Shown piece after piece: positions 26,234 to 34,882 of a DNA stretch of 53,517 nt (within the stretch, counting starts at the first letter, position 1; every line of letters begins with the position of its first letter). The DNA lies in assembly GCA_964573285.1 (NCBI GenBank), contig CAZNJD010000070.1, forward strand, positions 1 to 53,517, written 5' to 3'. Source of the stretch: UBA1140 sp964573285 (GTDB taxonomy: Bacteria > Campylobacterota > Campylobacteria > Campylobacterales > Sulfurovaceae). The notes under the pieces were generated by a model. It was not told the DNA's origin, did not search any database, and was given only the letters and a program-made list of their open reading frames with translations. The translations under genes were made by a program, and so were the position numbers.

Positions 26234-28075
26234 ATGATACAACTAACAAATTTAACAAAAAGTTTTGGTGGACAGACACTTTTTCGGAATATTAATCTAA
26301 AAATGAGTTCTAATCAAAAAATAGGACTAATAGGGCGAAATGGTTCGGGTAAATCAACTTTATTTAAAATCATATTGAATGAAGAGAGTCATGATGAGGG
26401 TGATATTAGTATTCCCAAAAACTATAAAATAGGAACTCTGCGTCAACATATTAGCTTTTCTAAAAATACAGTTAGAGAAGAGTGTTCTCAAATTCTTAGT
26501 GAAGATGAGCAATATAACTTCTATAAAATAGAAAAAATACTCTTTGGTTTAGGATTTACTACTGAAGATTTGGATAAAAACCCACTAAGTTTCTCAGGGG
26601 GGTATCAAATTCGGATAAATCTAGCTAAACTTTTAGCTACTGAACCTAATATGTTATTATTAGATGAACCTACCAATTACCTAGATATTTTATCTCTTCG
26701 TTGGCTTAAACGATTTATTCGTGAATTTGATGGTGAAGTTATACTTATTACCCATGACCGTGAGTTTATGGATGAAGTAACCACTCATACTATGGGGATA
26801 CAGAGAAAATCTCTATTTATTATTAAAGGTAATACAAAAAAATATTATGAGACTTTAGCTTTGCAAGATGAAACTTATGAAAAAACTCGTCAAAATCAGG
26901 AGAAAAAGAGAAAAGAGTTAGAAGAGTTTATAGCAAGAAACAAAGCTAGAGCATCTACAGCATCATTGGCACAATCCAAAGTCAAAATATTAGAGAAAAT
27001 GGATGAGATGGAGAACCTATCAAGTGAGCATAATCTATCATTTAATTTCAACTACAAAGATACTCCTGCTAAAGTAATTCTCCGTGTAGAGGATTTGGGA
27101 TTTGGATATAAAATAGATGAACCACTTTTTGAAAATCTCTCCTTTGATTTAGAAAAAGGTAAAACCCTAGCTATTATTGGTAAAAACGGTAAAGGGAAAT
27201 CAACCCTACTCAACTATATAGCAGGAGAGTTACCTAAACAACAAGGTAAAATTTCAGCTCACCCATTAACAGCTATTGCACACTTTGGACAAACTAATAT
27301 AGAGCGACTCCATATCCAAAATAGTATAGTTGATGAGATAAGTTCAGTTGATAAGCAATTAGGTATTGCACAAGTTAGAAGTATATGTGGTAATATGATG
27401 TTTTCAGGAGATTTGGCTGATAAAAAAATATCTATACTATCAGGTGGAGAGAGAAGTAGAGTTATGCTTGGAAAAATAATTGCAACACCAACCAATCTAC
27501 TATTACTAGATGAACCTACCAACCATTTAGATATGCAATCTATAGAGTCACTTTGCAGTGCTATAGAAGAGTTTGAAGGGGCTACTATTATGGTTACTCA
27601 CTCGGAGATGTTATTAAATAGACTAGCAGATGCGTTGATTATCTTTCATAAAGGAAAGGCAGAATATTTTGATGGAACATATAACCAATTTTTAGAAAAA
27701 ATTGGTTGGGAAGAAGAGGGAGATATAAAACTACAAAAAACAAAAGTTCAAAAACCCAAAATAGATAAAAAAGAGTTGAAAAAACAGCGAACAGCAATTA
27801 TACAAGCACGAAGTAAAGAGTTGGCAACTCATAAAAAAGAGTTGGAGTTTTGTGAAGAGAAAATTATAGAACTAGAAGAGCAACTTGAAGAGAAAAATCA
27901 ACTACTTCAAGAGGCATCAAATCAAAATAATAATAGTGCTATGATAGAATACTCACAATCTATAGGTCAAATACAAAATGAGATAGATGAGCTATTTGAG
28001 AGACTTGAAATTGCTAGTGAAGTAGTAGATAAAATTGAGAATAGATATAAAGTTGAATTAGAAAAATTAATTTAA
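26234..28075 (+). CDS. ABC-F family ATPase (Uup/YheS-like)
   Basis: This 613-residue protein has two ABC domains and no membrane part. Walker A motifs are GRNGSGKS and GKNGKGKS; signatures are FSGGYQIRINLAKLL and LSGGERSRVMLGKII; Walker B regions both end in LLLDEPTN. The inter-domain linker is charged. The C-terminal about 110 residues form a coiled coil (LEFCEEKIIELEEQLEEK), as in Uup and YheS, rather than the EttA plan. Family members act on the ribosome and rescue stalled translation; DNA transposition effects are also known for Uup. Which subfamily applies is not certain. Confidence 0.92.
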   Translation: MIQLTNLTKSFGGQTLFRNINLKMSSNQKIGLIGRNGSGKSTLFKIILNEESHDEGDISIPKNYKIGTLRQHISFSKNTVREECSQILSEDEQYNFYKIEKILFGLGFTTEDLDKNPLSFSGGYQIRINLAKLLATEPNMLLLDEPTNYLDILSLRWLKRFIREFDGEVILITHDREFMDEVTTHTMGIQRKSLFIIKGNTKKYYETLALQDETYEKTRQNQEKKRKELEEFIARNKARASTASLAQSKVKILEKMDEMENLSSEHNLSFNFNYKDTPAKVILRVEDLGFGYKIDEPLFENLSFDLEKGKTLAIIGKNGKGKSTLLNYIAGELPKQQGKISAHPLTAIAHFGQTNIERLHIQNSIVDEISSVDKQLGIAQVRSICGNMMFSGDLADKKISILSGGERSRVMLGKIIATPTNLLLLDEPTNHLDMQSIESLCSAIEEFEGATIMVTHSEMLLNRLADALIIFHKGKAEYFDGTYNQFLEKIGWEEEGDIKLQKTKVQKPKIDKKELKKQRTAIIQARSKELATHKKELEFCEEKIIELEEQLEEKNQLLQEASNQNNNSAMIEYSQSIGQIQNEIDELFERLEIASEVVDKIENRYKVELEKLI

Positions 28076-28199
28076 AATATTAATATTTGTATCATATAGT
28101 ATCAATTCAATATAAAAGATATTTATTTAAATTTTTTTTTATTAATAATATACTCTTTTTCTGATACAATAGTATCCATAAAAATAAAAGGGAATTATT

Positions 28200-28352
28200 A
28201 TGGAAGTATCTTATAAAGATAAATTACGATTAGTTAGAGATGAACAGTGTAGCAGTTCTTTTATAGAAAAAGAGAATATAAAATCTATTTTTCAAAAAGG
28301 ATTATTCATAGCAATAGTACTATTTATACTTATATATCTATCTAAACTTTAG
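28200..28352 (+). CDS. Small single-helix membrane protein (50 aa)
   Basis: The ATG at 28200 follows AAAAGGGAATT, a good ribosome site. The 50 residues have a charged N-terminal half (MEVSYKDKLRLVRDEQ) and one C-terminal membrane helix (GLFIAIVLFILIYLSKL), a tail-anchored plan. No family is recognised. It has its own upstream region of about 120 bp and is followed by a hairpin shared with the convergent next gene. Confidence 0.5.
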   Translation: MEVSYKDKLRLVRDEQCSSSFIEKENIKSIFQKGLFIAIVLFILIYLSKL

Positions 28353-28362
28353 AGAAGTTTAG
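28342..28362. terminator. Bidirectional hairpin between convergent small genes
   Basis: CTAAACTT-N5-AAGTTTAG overlaps both stop codons (28350-28352 plus, 28359-28361 minus). There is no extended T-run. Confidence 0.45.
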
Positions 28363-28613
28363 ATGGATTTTATCTCCAGTAACTCTTTTAAAATCTCTTC
28401 GGCTTCATCTTCGGGCATATTATTTGCATCTATCTCTGCTACTATATCTTTGCACTCACTATGCATCTCTTGAAGCTCTTGAAGCTCCTCTTTATCATCA
28501 TTAGATGCCGTTTTAGCTTTTTCTATTGTATAGAATAGCTCATCAATTGTCTCTTCAAGGTCAGGGATTACTTCTGAGTTTAGTAAATTTTTTAATTTTT
28601 CTATAGTTTTCAA
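28359..28613 (-). CDS. Hypothetical acidic helical protein
   Basis: The 84 residues are almost entirely charged helix with heptad-like Leu/Ile spacing (LNSEVIPDLEETIDELFYTI and KEELQELQEMHSECKDIVAEI). It probably forms a coiled-coil dimer. There is one Cys and no signal peptide. No family is recognised. It lies 58 bp downstream of the Mrp gene on the same strand, with a GTGGGTT hairpin in the gap, and may be co-transcribed with it. Confidence 0.6.
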   Translation of the reverse strand: MKTIEKLKNLLNSEVIPDLEETIDELFYTIEKAKTASNDDKEELQELQEMHSECKDIVAEIDANNMPEDEAEEILKELLEIKSI

Positions 28614-28628
28614 TTTTTTCCTTATAGT

Positions 28629-28646
28629 GTGGGTTTTTCAACCCAC
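28629..28646. repeat. Palindromic repeat copy 2 (GTGGGTT hairpin)
   Basis: GTGGGTT-TTTC-AACCCAC, with the left flank TATAGT identical to copy 1. It lies between two genes read in the same direction on the minus strand, so it is not simply an end-of-operon terminator. Confidence 0.55.
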
Positions 28647-28671
28647 CAAATATAATTAATTTAACTTTTGC

Positions 28672-29787
28672 TTACATACTACAAGCACTAACACCAGGAG
28701 GTGTTGTAGGTTGAACAGCAGAGTTATCAGCTCCACCATCTTCATTTACTTTATCAATAAATTCCAATAGTTCACTAGCTGCTTTTTGGTATCTCTTTGC
28801 CGTCTCACTATCTGGCATATGATAAGTTACAGGCATACCTGTATCTCCACCAACTCTAATAGCAGGTTCTATTGGAATTCTAGCAATTACATTAGTATTA
28901 TACTCAACAGCAACTGGTTCGGTTGTACCCATACCAAAGATATCTGACTCTGTCTCACACTCTGGACAGATAAAGCCACTCATATTTTCAATAATACCAG
29001 CAGTTGGAATATGAAGTTTTTGGAACATATCTAAACTTCTTCTACTATCATCTAGGCTAACCTCTTGAGGAGTTGTAACTGTAATACCTGCTGTAACTGG
29101 GACTGATTGAGCTAAAGTAAGTTGAGCATCACCAGTTCCTGGAGGCATATCTATAACCAATACATCTAGCTCTGACCATAAAATATCTCGCAAGAACTGC
29201 TCAATTGCTTTCATAATCATAGCACCTCTCCATATTAGAGATTGACCATCTTCCATCAATGAACCCATAGACATAACCTCTACACCATAAGCTTTTAGAG
29301 GCATAACTTTGTTTCCTTGAATTTCAGGTTTTTGTTCATTTAAACCCATCATTCGAGGAATATTTGGTCCATAAATATCAGCATCAAGTAATCCTACTTT
29401 TTTACCTTGCATTGCCATAGCAATAGCCAAGTTAACAGAAGTAGTTGATTTACCAACTCCACCTTTACCAGAGCTAACCATTACAAAGCTTTTAACCTGA
29501 GGAGCAATATTCTTACCACTTACAGAGTTACTCATCTGTTTTGGTGCTTGTGGAGCTTTAATATTTACATCTATATTAGTAAATCCAATCTTTTTAAGCT
29601 CTACAGTTACATCATTTGTAATCTGTGCTTTTACCTCTGGTGCAGAAGATGTAATGTCAACTACTAGAGATACTTTATCACCATCTATTTCTACATCTTT
29701 TACAAATCCAAAGGTTACAATATCTTTTGTAAACCCAGGATAAGTTACATTTTTCAATGCTTCTAAGAGATTTTCATTCGTCATCAA
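28672..29787 (-). CDS. mrp: Mrp/ApbC iron-sulfur cluster carrier ATPase
   Basis: Mrp-type P-loop ATPases assemble and deliver Fe-S clusters. The 371 residues have an N-terminal MIP18-like domain (1-80) and a deviant Walker A SSGKGGVGKST. The DADIYGPNIPRMMG segment, the MPPGTGDAQLTL Walker B region and a cluster-binding CPEC follow (FICPECETE). The C-terminus carries a further Cys (VSACSM). Targets in this window could include NifJ, the Rieske protein, MoaA-type enzymes or ThiC, all Fe-S or related; that is inference. Confidence 0.93.
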   Translation of the reverse strand: MMTNENLLEALKNVTYPGFTKDIVTFGFVKDVEIDGDKVSLVVDITSSAPEVKAQITNDVTVELKKIGFTNIDVNIKAPQAPKQMSNSVSGKNIAPQVKSFVMVSSGKGGVGKSTTSVNLAIAMAMQGKKVGLLDADIYGPNIPRMMGLNEQKPEIQGNKVMPLKAYGVEVMSMGSLMEDGQSLIWRGAMIMKAIEQFLRDILWSELDVLVIDMPPGTGDAQLTLAQSVPVTAGITVTTPQEVSLDDSRRSLDMFQKLHIPTAGIIENMSGFICPECETESDIFGMGTTEPVAVEYNTNVIARIPIEPAIRVGGDTGMPVTYHMPDSETAKRYQKAASELLEFIDKVNEDGGADNSAVQPTTPPGVSACSM

Positions 29788-29872
29788 GACTCCTATATTT
29801 TATTTTTATACTTTTATACTTTATTATCTAAAAGTAAGCTTATCTGATTGAGTTTTTTTTCTATTTTTTTTA

Positions 29873-29925
29873 AATCTATAACTTCTTGGGAAGAAAACAT
29901 CAAAATAACATTTGGGTTATAGATT
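29873..29925. promoter_or_regulatory. Nested inverted repeats between divergent genes
   Basis: A perfect 10-bp inverted repeat (AATCTATAAC and GTTATAGATT) encloses 33 bases, which contain a second palindrome TTCTT-GGG-AAGAA (29883-29895). It sits between the divergent mrp and nucleotidyltransferase genes. Possible operator or cruciform. Confidence 0.4.
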
Positions 29926-29988
29926 AACACTTAAATTTAGATTAATATATTTTTATGCTAAAATTATCCAAAAATATTGGAATAAATA

Positions 29989-30639
29989 ATGAGAGCAATG
30001 ATATTATCAGCAGGATTAGGTACACGAATGAGACCTCTAACCAACCATACCCCAAAACCACTACTAAATGTAGGAGGTAAACCATTAATTGTATGGCATA
30101 TAGAGAGGTTAAGAGAGGCAGGATTTGTAGATATAGTTATTAATGTAGCTTATTTAGGTAATCAGATTATAGAGTATTTGGGAGATGGTTCAAAATATGG
30201 TGTAAATATAAAATTTTCTGATGAACAAAAGGAGGGAGGCTTGGAGACAGCAGGTGGAATTATAAAAGCTTTGCCTCTTCTTAGTGATACCTTTTTGGTT
30301 ATCAATGGAGATATTTGGACAGACTATCGTTATAATAATCAGTTTCAACTCGATAATGATATTTTAGCTCATTTGATTTTAATAGATAATCCTGCTCATC
30401 ATCCTACTGGGGATTTTAGATTAGATAGAACAGAGCAAAAATATACTTTTTCAGGGATAGGATACTATTCCAAAAAGCTTTTTGAAGGATTAGAGTATGG
30501 CAAAAGAGCCTTAGCACCTCTACTCTTTCAAGCTATAGAAAATAAGGTATTGACTACAGAATATTACAGTGGGAAATGGTATGATATTGGCACTCCACAA
30601 CGATTAGCACTTTTGGATAATCAACTCAAAAATCAATAA
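29989..30639 (+). CDS. NDP-sugar nucleotidyltransferase (MurU-like)
   Basis: This 216-residue protein has the nucleotidyltransferase signature AMILSAGLGTRMRPLTNHTPKPLL, the KPLIVWHIERLREAG segment, EGGLETAGGI and the metal Asp in INGDIWTDY. Length and sequence resemble MurU, which makes UDP-MurNAc from MurNAc-1-phosphate in cell-wall recycling. RmlA-like or mannose enzymes are alternatives. The AmgK kinase that normally partners MurU is not in the window. Confidence 0.82.
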   Translation: MRAMILSAGLGTRMRPLTNHTPKPLLNVGGKPLIVWHIERLREAGFVDIVINVAYLGNQIIEYLGDGSKYGVNIKFSDEQKEGGLETAGGIIKALPLLSDTFLVINGDIWTDYRYNNQFQLDNDILAHLILIDNPAHHPTGDFRLDRTEQKYTFSGIGYYSKKLFEGLEYGKRALAPLLFQAIENKVLTTEYYSGKWYDIGTPQRLALLDNQLKNQ

Positions 30640-30693
30640 AAAACAGATAATTCAGCTTTATATTATTTTTTCTAAGTTATAAATACATTATCA

Positions 30694-30775
30694 ACTCTTG
30701 GGGTGTTATCATATATTTGATTGCTGAGATTTACCCATAGAACTTGAACTGGATAATTCCAGCGTAAGGAAGAGA
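30694..30775 (+). ncRNA. TPP riboswitch (THI box)
   Basis: The conserved THI-box pieces are present in order: GGGGTG near 30700, CTGAGA (30724-30729), ACCC (30733-30736), GAAC, then CTGGATAATTCCAGCG and AAGGAAGAG. P1 pairs CTCTT (30695-30699) with AAGAG (30770-30774). It binds thiamine pyrophosphate and represses the downstream thi genes. The thiC ATG is 66 bases further. A TATAAA about 10 bases before the element may be the -10. No strong terminator is seen, which suggests control at translation. Confidence 0.93.
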
Positions 30776-30840
30776 TTTTAAATACTATTATTTTTGCTTA
30801 TTTATCTTCTTTTCCTTTTATTATTAAAAAAGAGGAAACT

Positions 30841-32712
30841 ATGACAAAATCATATAAAGACACATTAACAACTTCAAATGAACTTATAACGAGAAAACCA
30901 CTACCTGCTTCCAAAAAAGTATATCTAAAAGGTAAAATACATAAAAATATTAGAGTACCTATTCGTGAGATATCACTAAGTAATAATACAAAACTAGGTG
31001 TTTATGACACTTCAGGTGTATATACTGACCCATCAGTCCAAATTGATGTAGGATATGGTATTCCTGCTATTCGTAAAGATTGGATAGAAGCTAGAAAAGA
31101 TATAGAAGAGTATAAGGGTCGAATTATGGCTCCTAAAGATAATGGATACTCTACTGATGAACAGCTAGAATTTGTGACAGCTGGTTCAAAAGGATTGGTA
31201 CGAACTCCACTTATAGCCAAAAAGGGTAAAAATGTAACTCAACTTCACTATGCACGGCAAGGTATTATCACTCCAGAGATGGAATTTGTAGCTATCCGTG
31301 AAAACCAAAACTTAGCAATGAGTAAAGAGTATCTAAACGATCCCAAAAGAGAAGCTAGACTTAAAGGTAATAGTATGGGTGCAAATCTACCACAAGAGAT
31401 TACACCTGAATTTGTACGAAAAGAGATAGCTGAGGGTAGAGCTGTTCTGCCTGTAAATATTAATCACCCTGAAGTTGAACCTATGATTATAGGTAGAAAT
31501 TTTTTAGTTAAAGTTAATGCAAATATAGGTAATTCTGCTACCTCATCATCAATTGCTCAAGAGGTAGAGAAGATGGTATGGTCAACTAGATGGGGTGCTG
31601 ATACTGTTATGGATTTATCAACTGGCAAAAATATCCATACAACTAGAGATTGGATTTTGAGAAACTCTCCTGTTCCTATTGGGACTGTTCCTATCTATCA
31701 AGCACTTGAAAAGGTAAATGGAGTTGCCCAAAATCTTACTTGGGAAGTGTTCCGTGATACTCTTATCGAACAAGCAGAACAAGGTGTTGATTATTTTACT
31801 ATTCATGCAGGGCTTCTACTTCATCATGTACCAATGACGGCTAAAAGAGTAACAGGAATTGTGAGCCGTGGTGGTTCTATTATGGCTAAATGGATGATAG
31901 CTCATCACAAAGAAAACTTCTTAAATACTCATTTTGAAGATATTTGTGAGATTATGAAAGCTTATGATATTACATTTTCTTTAGGTGATGGTTTGAGACC
32001 TGGAAGTGTAGCTGATGCTAATGATGAAGCACAATTTGCAGAGCTAAAAGAGCTTGGACGACTCACACAAATTGCTTGGAAACATGATATTCAAACTCTA
32101 ATAGAAGGTCCAGGGCATGTACCAATGCATATGATAAAAGAGAATATGGATTTACAACTAGAGTATTGTCATGAAGCTCCATTTTATACACTCGGACCCC
32201 TTATTACTGATATAGCCCCAGGATATGACCATATCACATCAGGAATTGGTGCAGCTATGATTGGTTGGTATGGTTGTGCAATGTTATGTTATGTAACACC
32301 AAAAGAGCATTTGGGATTACCTGATAAAGAAGATGTTAGAGAGGGACTTATTACTTATAAATTAGCAGCACATGCAGCAGATATTGCCAAAGGTCACCCT
32401 GGTGCAAGAGCTAGAGATGATGCTATGAGTTTGGCTAGATTTGAGTTTAGATGGGTTGACCAGTTTAATATTGGTCTTGACCCTGATAAGGCTAGAGAGT
32501 ATCATGATGAAGAGTTACCGACCGAAGCTTCTAAGGTGGCACATTTTTGTTCTATGTGTGGACCAAAATTTTGTTCTATGAAAATATCACAAGAGGTTCG
32601 TGATTATGCTGATGAATTAGGAACTGATATTGATAAAGCAAAACAAAAAGGTATGGATGAAATGAGTGAGATATTTAAAGAAAAAGGTTCAGAGGTTTAT
32701 ATCCAAGCATAA
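30841..32712 (+). CDS. thiC: Phosphomethylpyrimidine synthase ThiC
   Basis: ThiC is a radical-SAM enzyme that converts aminoimidazole ribotide to HMP phosphate, the pyrimidine half of thiamine. The 623 residues include the N-terminal domain, the core with IEGPGHVPMHMI and DIAPGYDHITSGIGAAM, and the C-terminal cluster motif C570-x2-C573-x4-C578 (CSMCGPKFC). The ribosome site GAGGAAAC precedes the ATG. It is the first gene behind the TPP riboswitch. Confidence 0.98.
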   Translation: MTKSYKDTLTTSNELITRKPLPASKKVYLKGKIHKNIRVPIREISLSNNTKLGVYDTSGVYTDPSVQIDVGYGIPAIRKDWIEARKDIEEYKGRIMAPKDNGYSTDEQLEFVTAGSKGLVRTPLIAKKGKNVTQLHYARQGIITPEMEFVAIRENQNLAMSKEYLNDPKREARLKGNSMGANLPQEITPEFVRKEIAEGRAVLPVNINHPEVEPMIIGRNFLVKVNANIGNSATSSSIAQEVEKMVWSTRWGADTVMDLSTGKNIHTTRDWILRNSPVPIGTVPIYQALEKVNGVAQNLTWEVFRDTLIEQAEQGVDYFTIHAGLLLHHVPMTAKRVTGIVSRGGSIMAKWMIAHHKENFLNTHFEDICEIMKAYDITFSLGDGLRPGSVADANDEAQFAELKELGRLTQIAWKHDIQTLIEGPGHVPMHMIKENMDLQLEYCHEAPFYTLGPLITDIAPGYDHITSGIGAAMIGWYGCAMLCYVTPKEHLGLPDKEDVREGLITYKLAAHAADIAKGHPGARARDDAMSLARFEFRWVDQFNIGLDPDKAREYHDEELPTEASKVAHFCSMCGPKFCSMKISQEVRDYADELGTDIDKAKQKGMDEMSEIFKEKGSEVYIQA

Positions 32713-32734
32713 ACTATAACAATAGAGTTATCTT

Positions 32735-32758
32735 TAGTGGGTTGAAAAACCCACACTA
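32735..32758. repeat. Palindromic repeat copy 3 (GTGGGTT hairpin)
   Basis: TAGTGGGTT-GAAA-AACCCACACTA lies between thiC and thiO. Compared with copy 1 the left arm lacks two bases. It is inside an operon, so it may be an attenuating or mRNA-stabilising hairpin, or a dispersed repeat. Confidence 0.55.
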
Positions 32759-32771
32759 CAAGGGGAAAAAA

Positions 32772-33869
32772 ATGAATATAGCAATAGCAGGAACAGGATT
32801 AGTAGGAAGAGTTTTAGCCCTAAATCTTTTAAAAGATGGTCATACCATTACACTTTTTGACAAAGATACAAAAGAGGGAGTAACTTCAGCAGGTTTTACA
32901 GCAGCTGGAATGTTAGCACCTTTTGCCGAATTAGAGACAGCAGAGTCCATTATATTTGAGCTTGGTAACCGTTCTTTGGAGATTTGGGGAAATTTGATAA
33001 AAGAGGTAGGTTTGTATGATGGGTTTAAACAAAGAGGAACTATTATTACAGCTCACCCACAAGATATGCCAGAACTTGAACACTTTATAAGAATGCTCAA
33101 ACACAAAGTGGAAAAGGCAAAAGAGATACAGCTATTAAACTCTAAAGAGATAGAAGAGATAGAACCTCAACTATCTAATCATAGACAAGCTTTTTATTTA
33201 AAAGATGAGGGACATATAGACTCACAAAGATTTATAGCATTTAGTACAACTTATCTCGATTCTATGCCAAATATAACTTGGATAGATAATACCCATATAG
33301 ATAAGCTAGAAGCTGGAAAAGTTTTTTATAATGGGAAAGAGGAGTCTTATGATTGGGTATTTGATGCTAGAGGACTTGGAGCAAAAGAGTATTTTAGTGA
33401 TTTAAGAGGTGTTAGAGGAGAGGTAATTTGGCTTGAAGCTAATGATATAGATATATCTCGTCCAACAAGATTATTGCATCCTAGATACAAAATCTATATA
33501 GCCCCAAGAGAAAATGGATGTGAGGGGATAGAGTTAGAGTACTGTAAAGATTGTAAAATAGCTCAGACTACAGGTTCTAAACGATATATCGTAGGAGCTA
33601 GTGAGATAGAGAGTGAAGATATATCTGATATATCTGTTCGCTCTACACTTGAACTACTATCTGCTGTTTTTACAGTTCATCCAAACTTTGGAGAAGCAAG
33701 AGTAGTAAATACAGAAACAAATTGTCGCCCTGCATTTAAAGACAATCTACCAAGAATTGAAAATAGTGATAAAATCACTAGAATAAATGGACTATATAGA
33801 CACGGTTATTTATTAGCTCCTGCTATTGTAGAAAAAGCTTTAAATGAGGGTATTAGAAAGGTAGTATAA
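32772..33869 (+). CDS. thiO: Glycine oxidase ThiO
   Basis: ThiO is an FAD-dependent oxidase that turns glycine into dehydroglycine for thiazole synthesis, replacing ThiH or ThiG-associated tyrosine lyase. The start is ATG 32772, behind AGGGG; a TTG frame start at 32742 falls inside the hairpin and is rejected. The 365 residues have the Rossmann motif IAGTGLVGRVLALNL, ThiO-type GFTAAGMLAPFAE, and the C-terminal FAD segment NGLYRHGYLLAPAI. Its stop overlaps the thiS start by one base. Confidence 0.94.
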   Translation: MNIAIAGTGLVGRVLALNLLKDGHTITLFDKDTKEGVTSAGFTAAGMLAPFAELETAESIIFELGNRSLEIWGNLIKEVGLYDGFKQRGTIITAHPQDMPELEHFIRMLKHKVEKAKEIQLLNSKEIEEIEPQLSNHRQAFYLKDEGHIDSQRFIAFSTTYLDSMPNITWIDNTHIDKLEAGKVFYNGKEESYDWVFDARGLGAKEYFSDLRGVRGEVIWLEANDIDISRPTRLLHPRYKIYIAPRENGCEGIELEYCKDCKIAQTTGSKRYIVGASEIESEDISDISVRSTLELLSAVFTVHPNFGEARVVNTETNCRPAFKDNLPRIENSDKITRINGLYRHGYLLAPAIVEKALNEGIRKVV

Positions 33870-34069
33870 TGAGAATTTCAATAAATGCAGAGATAAAAGA
33901 GTTCGATAAAGAGTTTCTAACTATCCAAGAGTTATTAGAGATAATCAATTATGGTGAAGGTATAGCCATAGCATTAAATGAAACATTTATATTAAAAACA
34001 AAATACCAAGAGACAACTATAAAAGATGGAGATAGATTGGATATTCTCTCTCCAGTACAAGGAGGATAG
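33869..34069 (+). CDS. thiS: Sulfur carrier protein ThiS
   Basis: This 66-residue beta-grasp protein ends in the diglycine PVQGG, whose terminal Gly is adenylated and thiocarboxylated as the sulfur donor for the thiazole ring. ATG overlaps the thiO stop (TAATG). The activating enzyme ThiF is not in the window. An AAGGAGG sequence at the end of the gene serves as the thiG ribosome site. Confidence 0.95.
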   Translation: MRISINAEIKEFDKEFLTIQELLEIINYGEGIAIALNETFILKTKYQETTIKDGDRLDILSPVQGG

Positions 34070-34070
34070 A

Positions 34071-34862
34071 GTGGAAAAGTGGAAAATAGAAGGAAAAGAG
34101 TTTGATAGCAGATTAATGATAGGTTCAGCACTATACCCATCACCAGAGATTATGGAAAAATCAATTATAAATTCGGGCTCACAAATAGTAACTCTAGCTT
34201 TGCGAAGACAGAGTGCAACTAATCTAAAAGATGGTAATCAATTTTGGGATATTATCAAAAATTTAAATGTTACAGTATTACCAAATACAGCAGGTTGTCA
34301 CACAGCCAAAGAGGCTATAACTACAGCTCTAATGGCTAGAGAGATTTTTGAAGTTGATTGGGTTAAACTAGAGGTTATAGGAAATCAATACAATCTACAA
34401 CCAGACCCTTTTGCATTGATAGAGGCTACCAAAATTTTAATAGATGAGGGTTTTAGAGTATTACCATATATGACAGATGATTTGGTTTTGGCTCAAAGAT
34501 TAGCAGATTTGGGATGTACAACTCTAATGCCGTGGGGTTCGCCAATTGGAACAGGTAGAGGACTTATGAACCCATATAATCTAAGAACCATTAGAGAGCA
34601 ATTTCCCAATCTGAATTTAATAGTTGATGCAGGAATTGGCAAACCATCAGATGCTATAGAGGCTATGGAGCTTGGATTTGATGGAGTATTATTAAATTCA
34701 GCAGTAGCACTAGCACAAGAGCCTATTCTAATGGCAGAGGCATTTAAACATGCTATATATGCAGGGCGACTTAGCTTTGAGGCTGGAGCTATGCAGACTA
34801 GAGATATGGCTTCTCCATCTACTCCTACTGTAGGAACTCCATTTTGGCATCAGTTTAGTTGA
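34071..34862 (+). CDS. thiG: Thiazole synthase ThiG
   Basis: ThiG condenses dehydroglycine, DXP and ThiS-thiocarboxylate into the thiazole phosphate. The start is GTG 34071, directly behind AAGGAGG; an ATG in the same frame at 34026 lies inside thiS and is rejected. The 263 residues form a TIM barrel with the Schiff-base Lys in WVKLEVIGN, PNTAGCHTAKEA, MPWGSPIGTGRG and VDAGIGKPSDA. It ends 20 bp before dbpA and may be co-transcribed with it. Confidence 0.97.
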   Translation: MEKWKIEGKEFDSRLMIGSALYPSPEIMEKSIINSGSQIVTLALRRQSATNLKDGNQFWDIIKNLNVTVLPNTAGCHTAKEAITTALMAREIFEVDWVKLEVIGNQYNLQPDPFALIEATKILIDEGFRVLPYMTDDLVLAQRLADLGCTTLMPWGSPIGTGRGLMNPYNLRTIREQFPNLNLIVDAGIGKPSDAIEAMELGFDGVLLNSAVALAQEPILMAEAFKHAIYAGRLSFEAGAMQTRDMASPSTPTVGTPFWHQFS

Positions 34863-34882
34863 TTTTTTAGTTATAATTCTAT

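Noticed and set aside
32742..32771. TTG start extending thiO by ten residues
   Set aside because: It falls in the GTGGGTT hairpin and would encode KNPHYKGKK; the ATG at 32772 has AGGGG in front.
34026..34070. ATG start of thiG inside thiS
   Set aside because: GTG 34071 follows a perfect AAGGAGG and gives the normal ThiG N-terminus.
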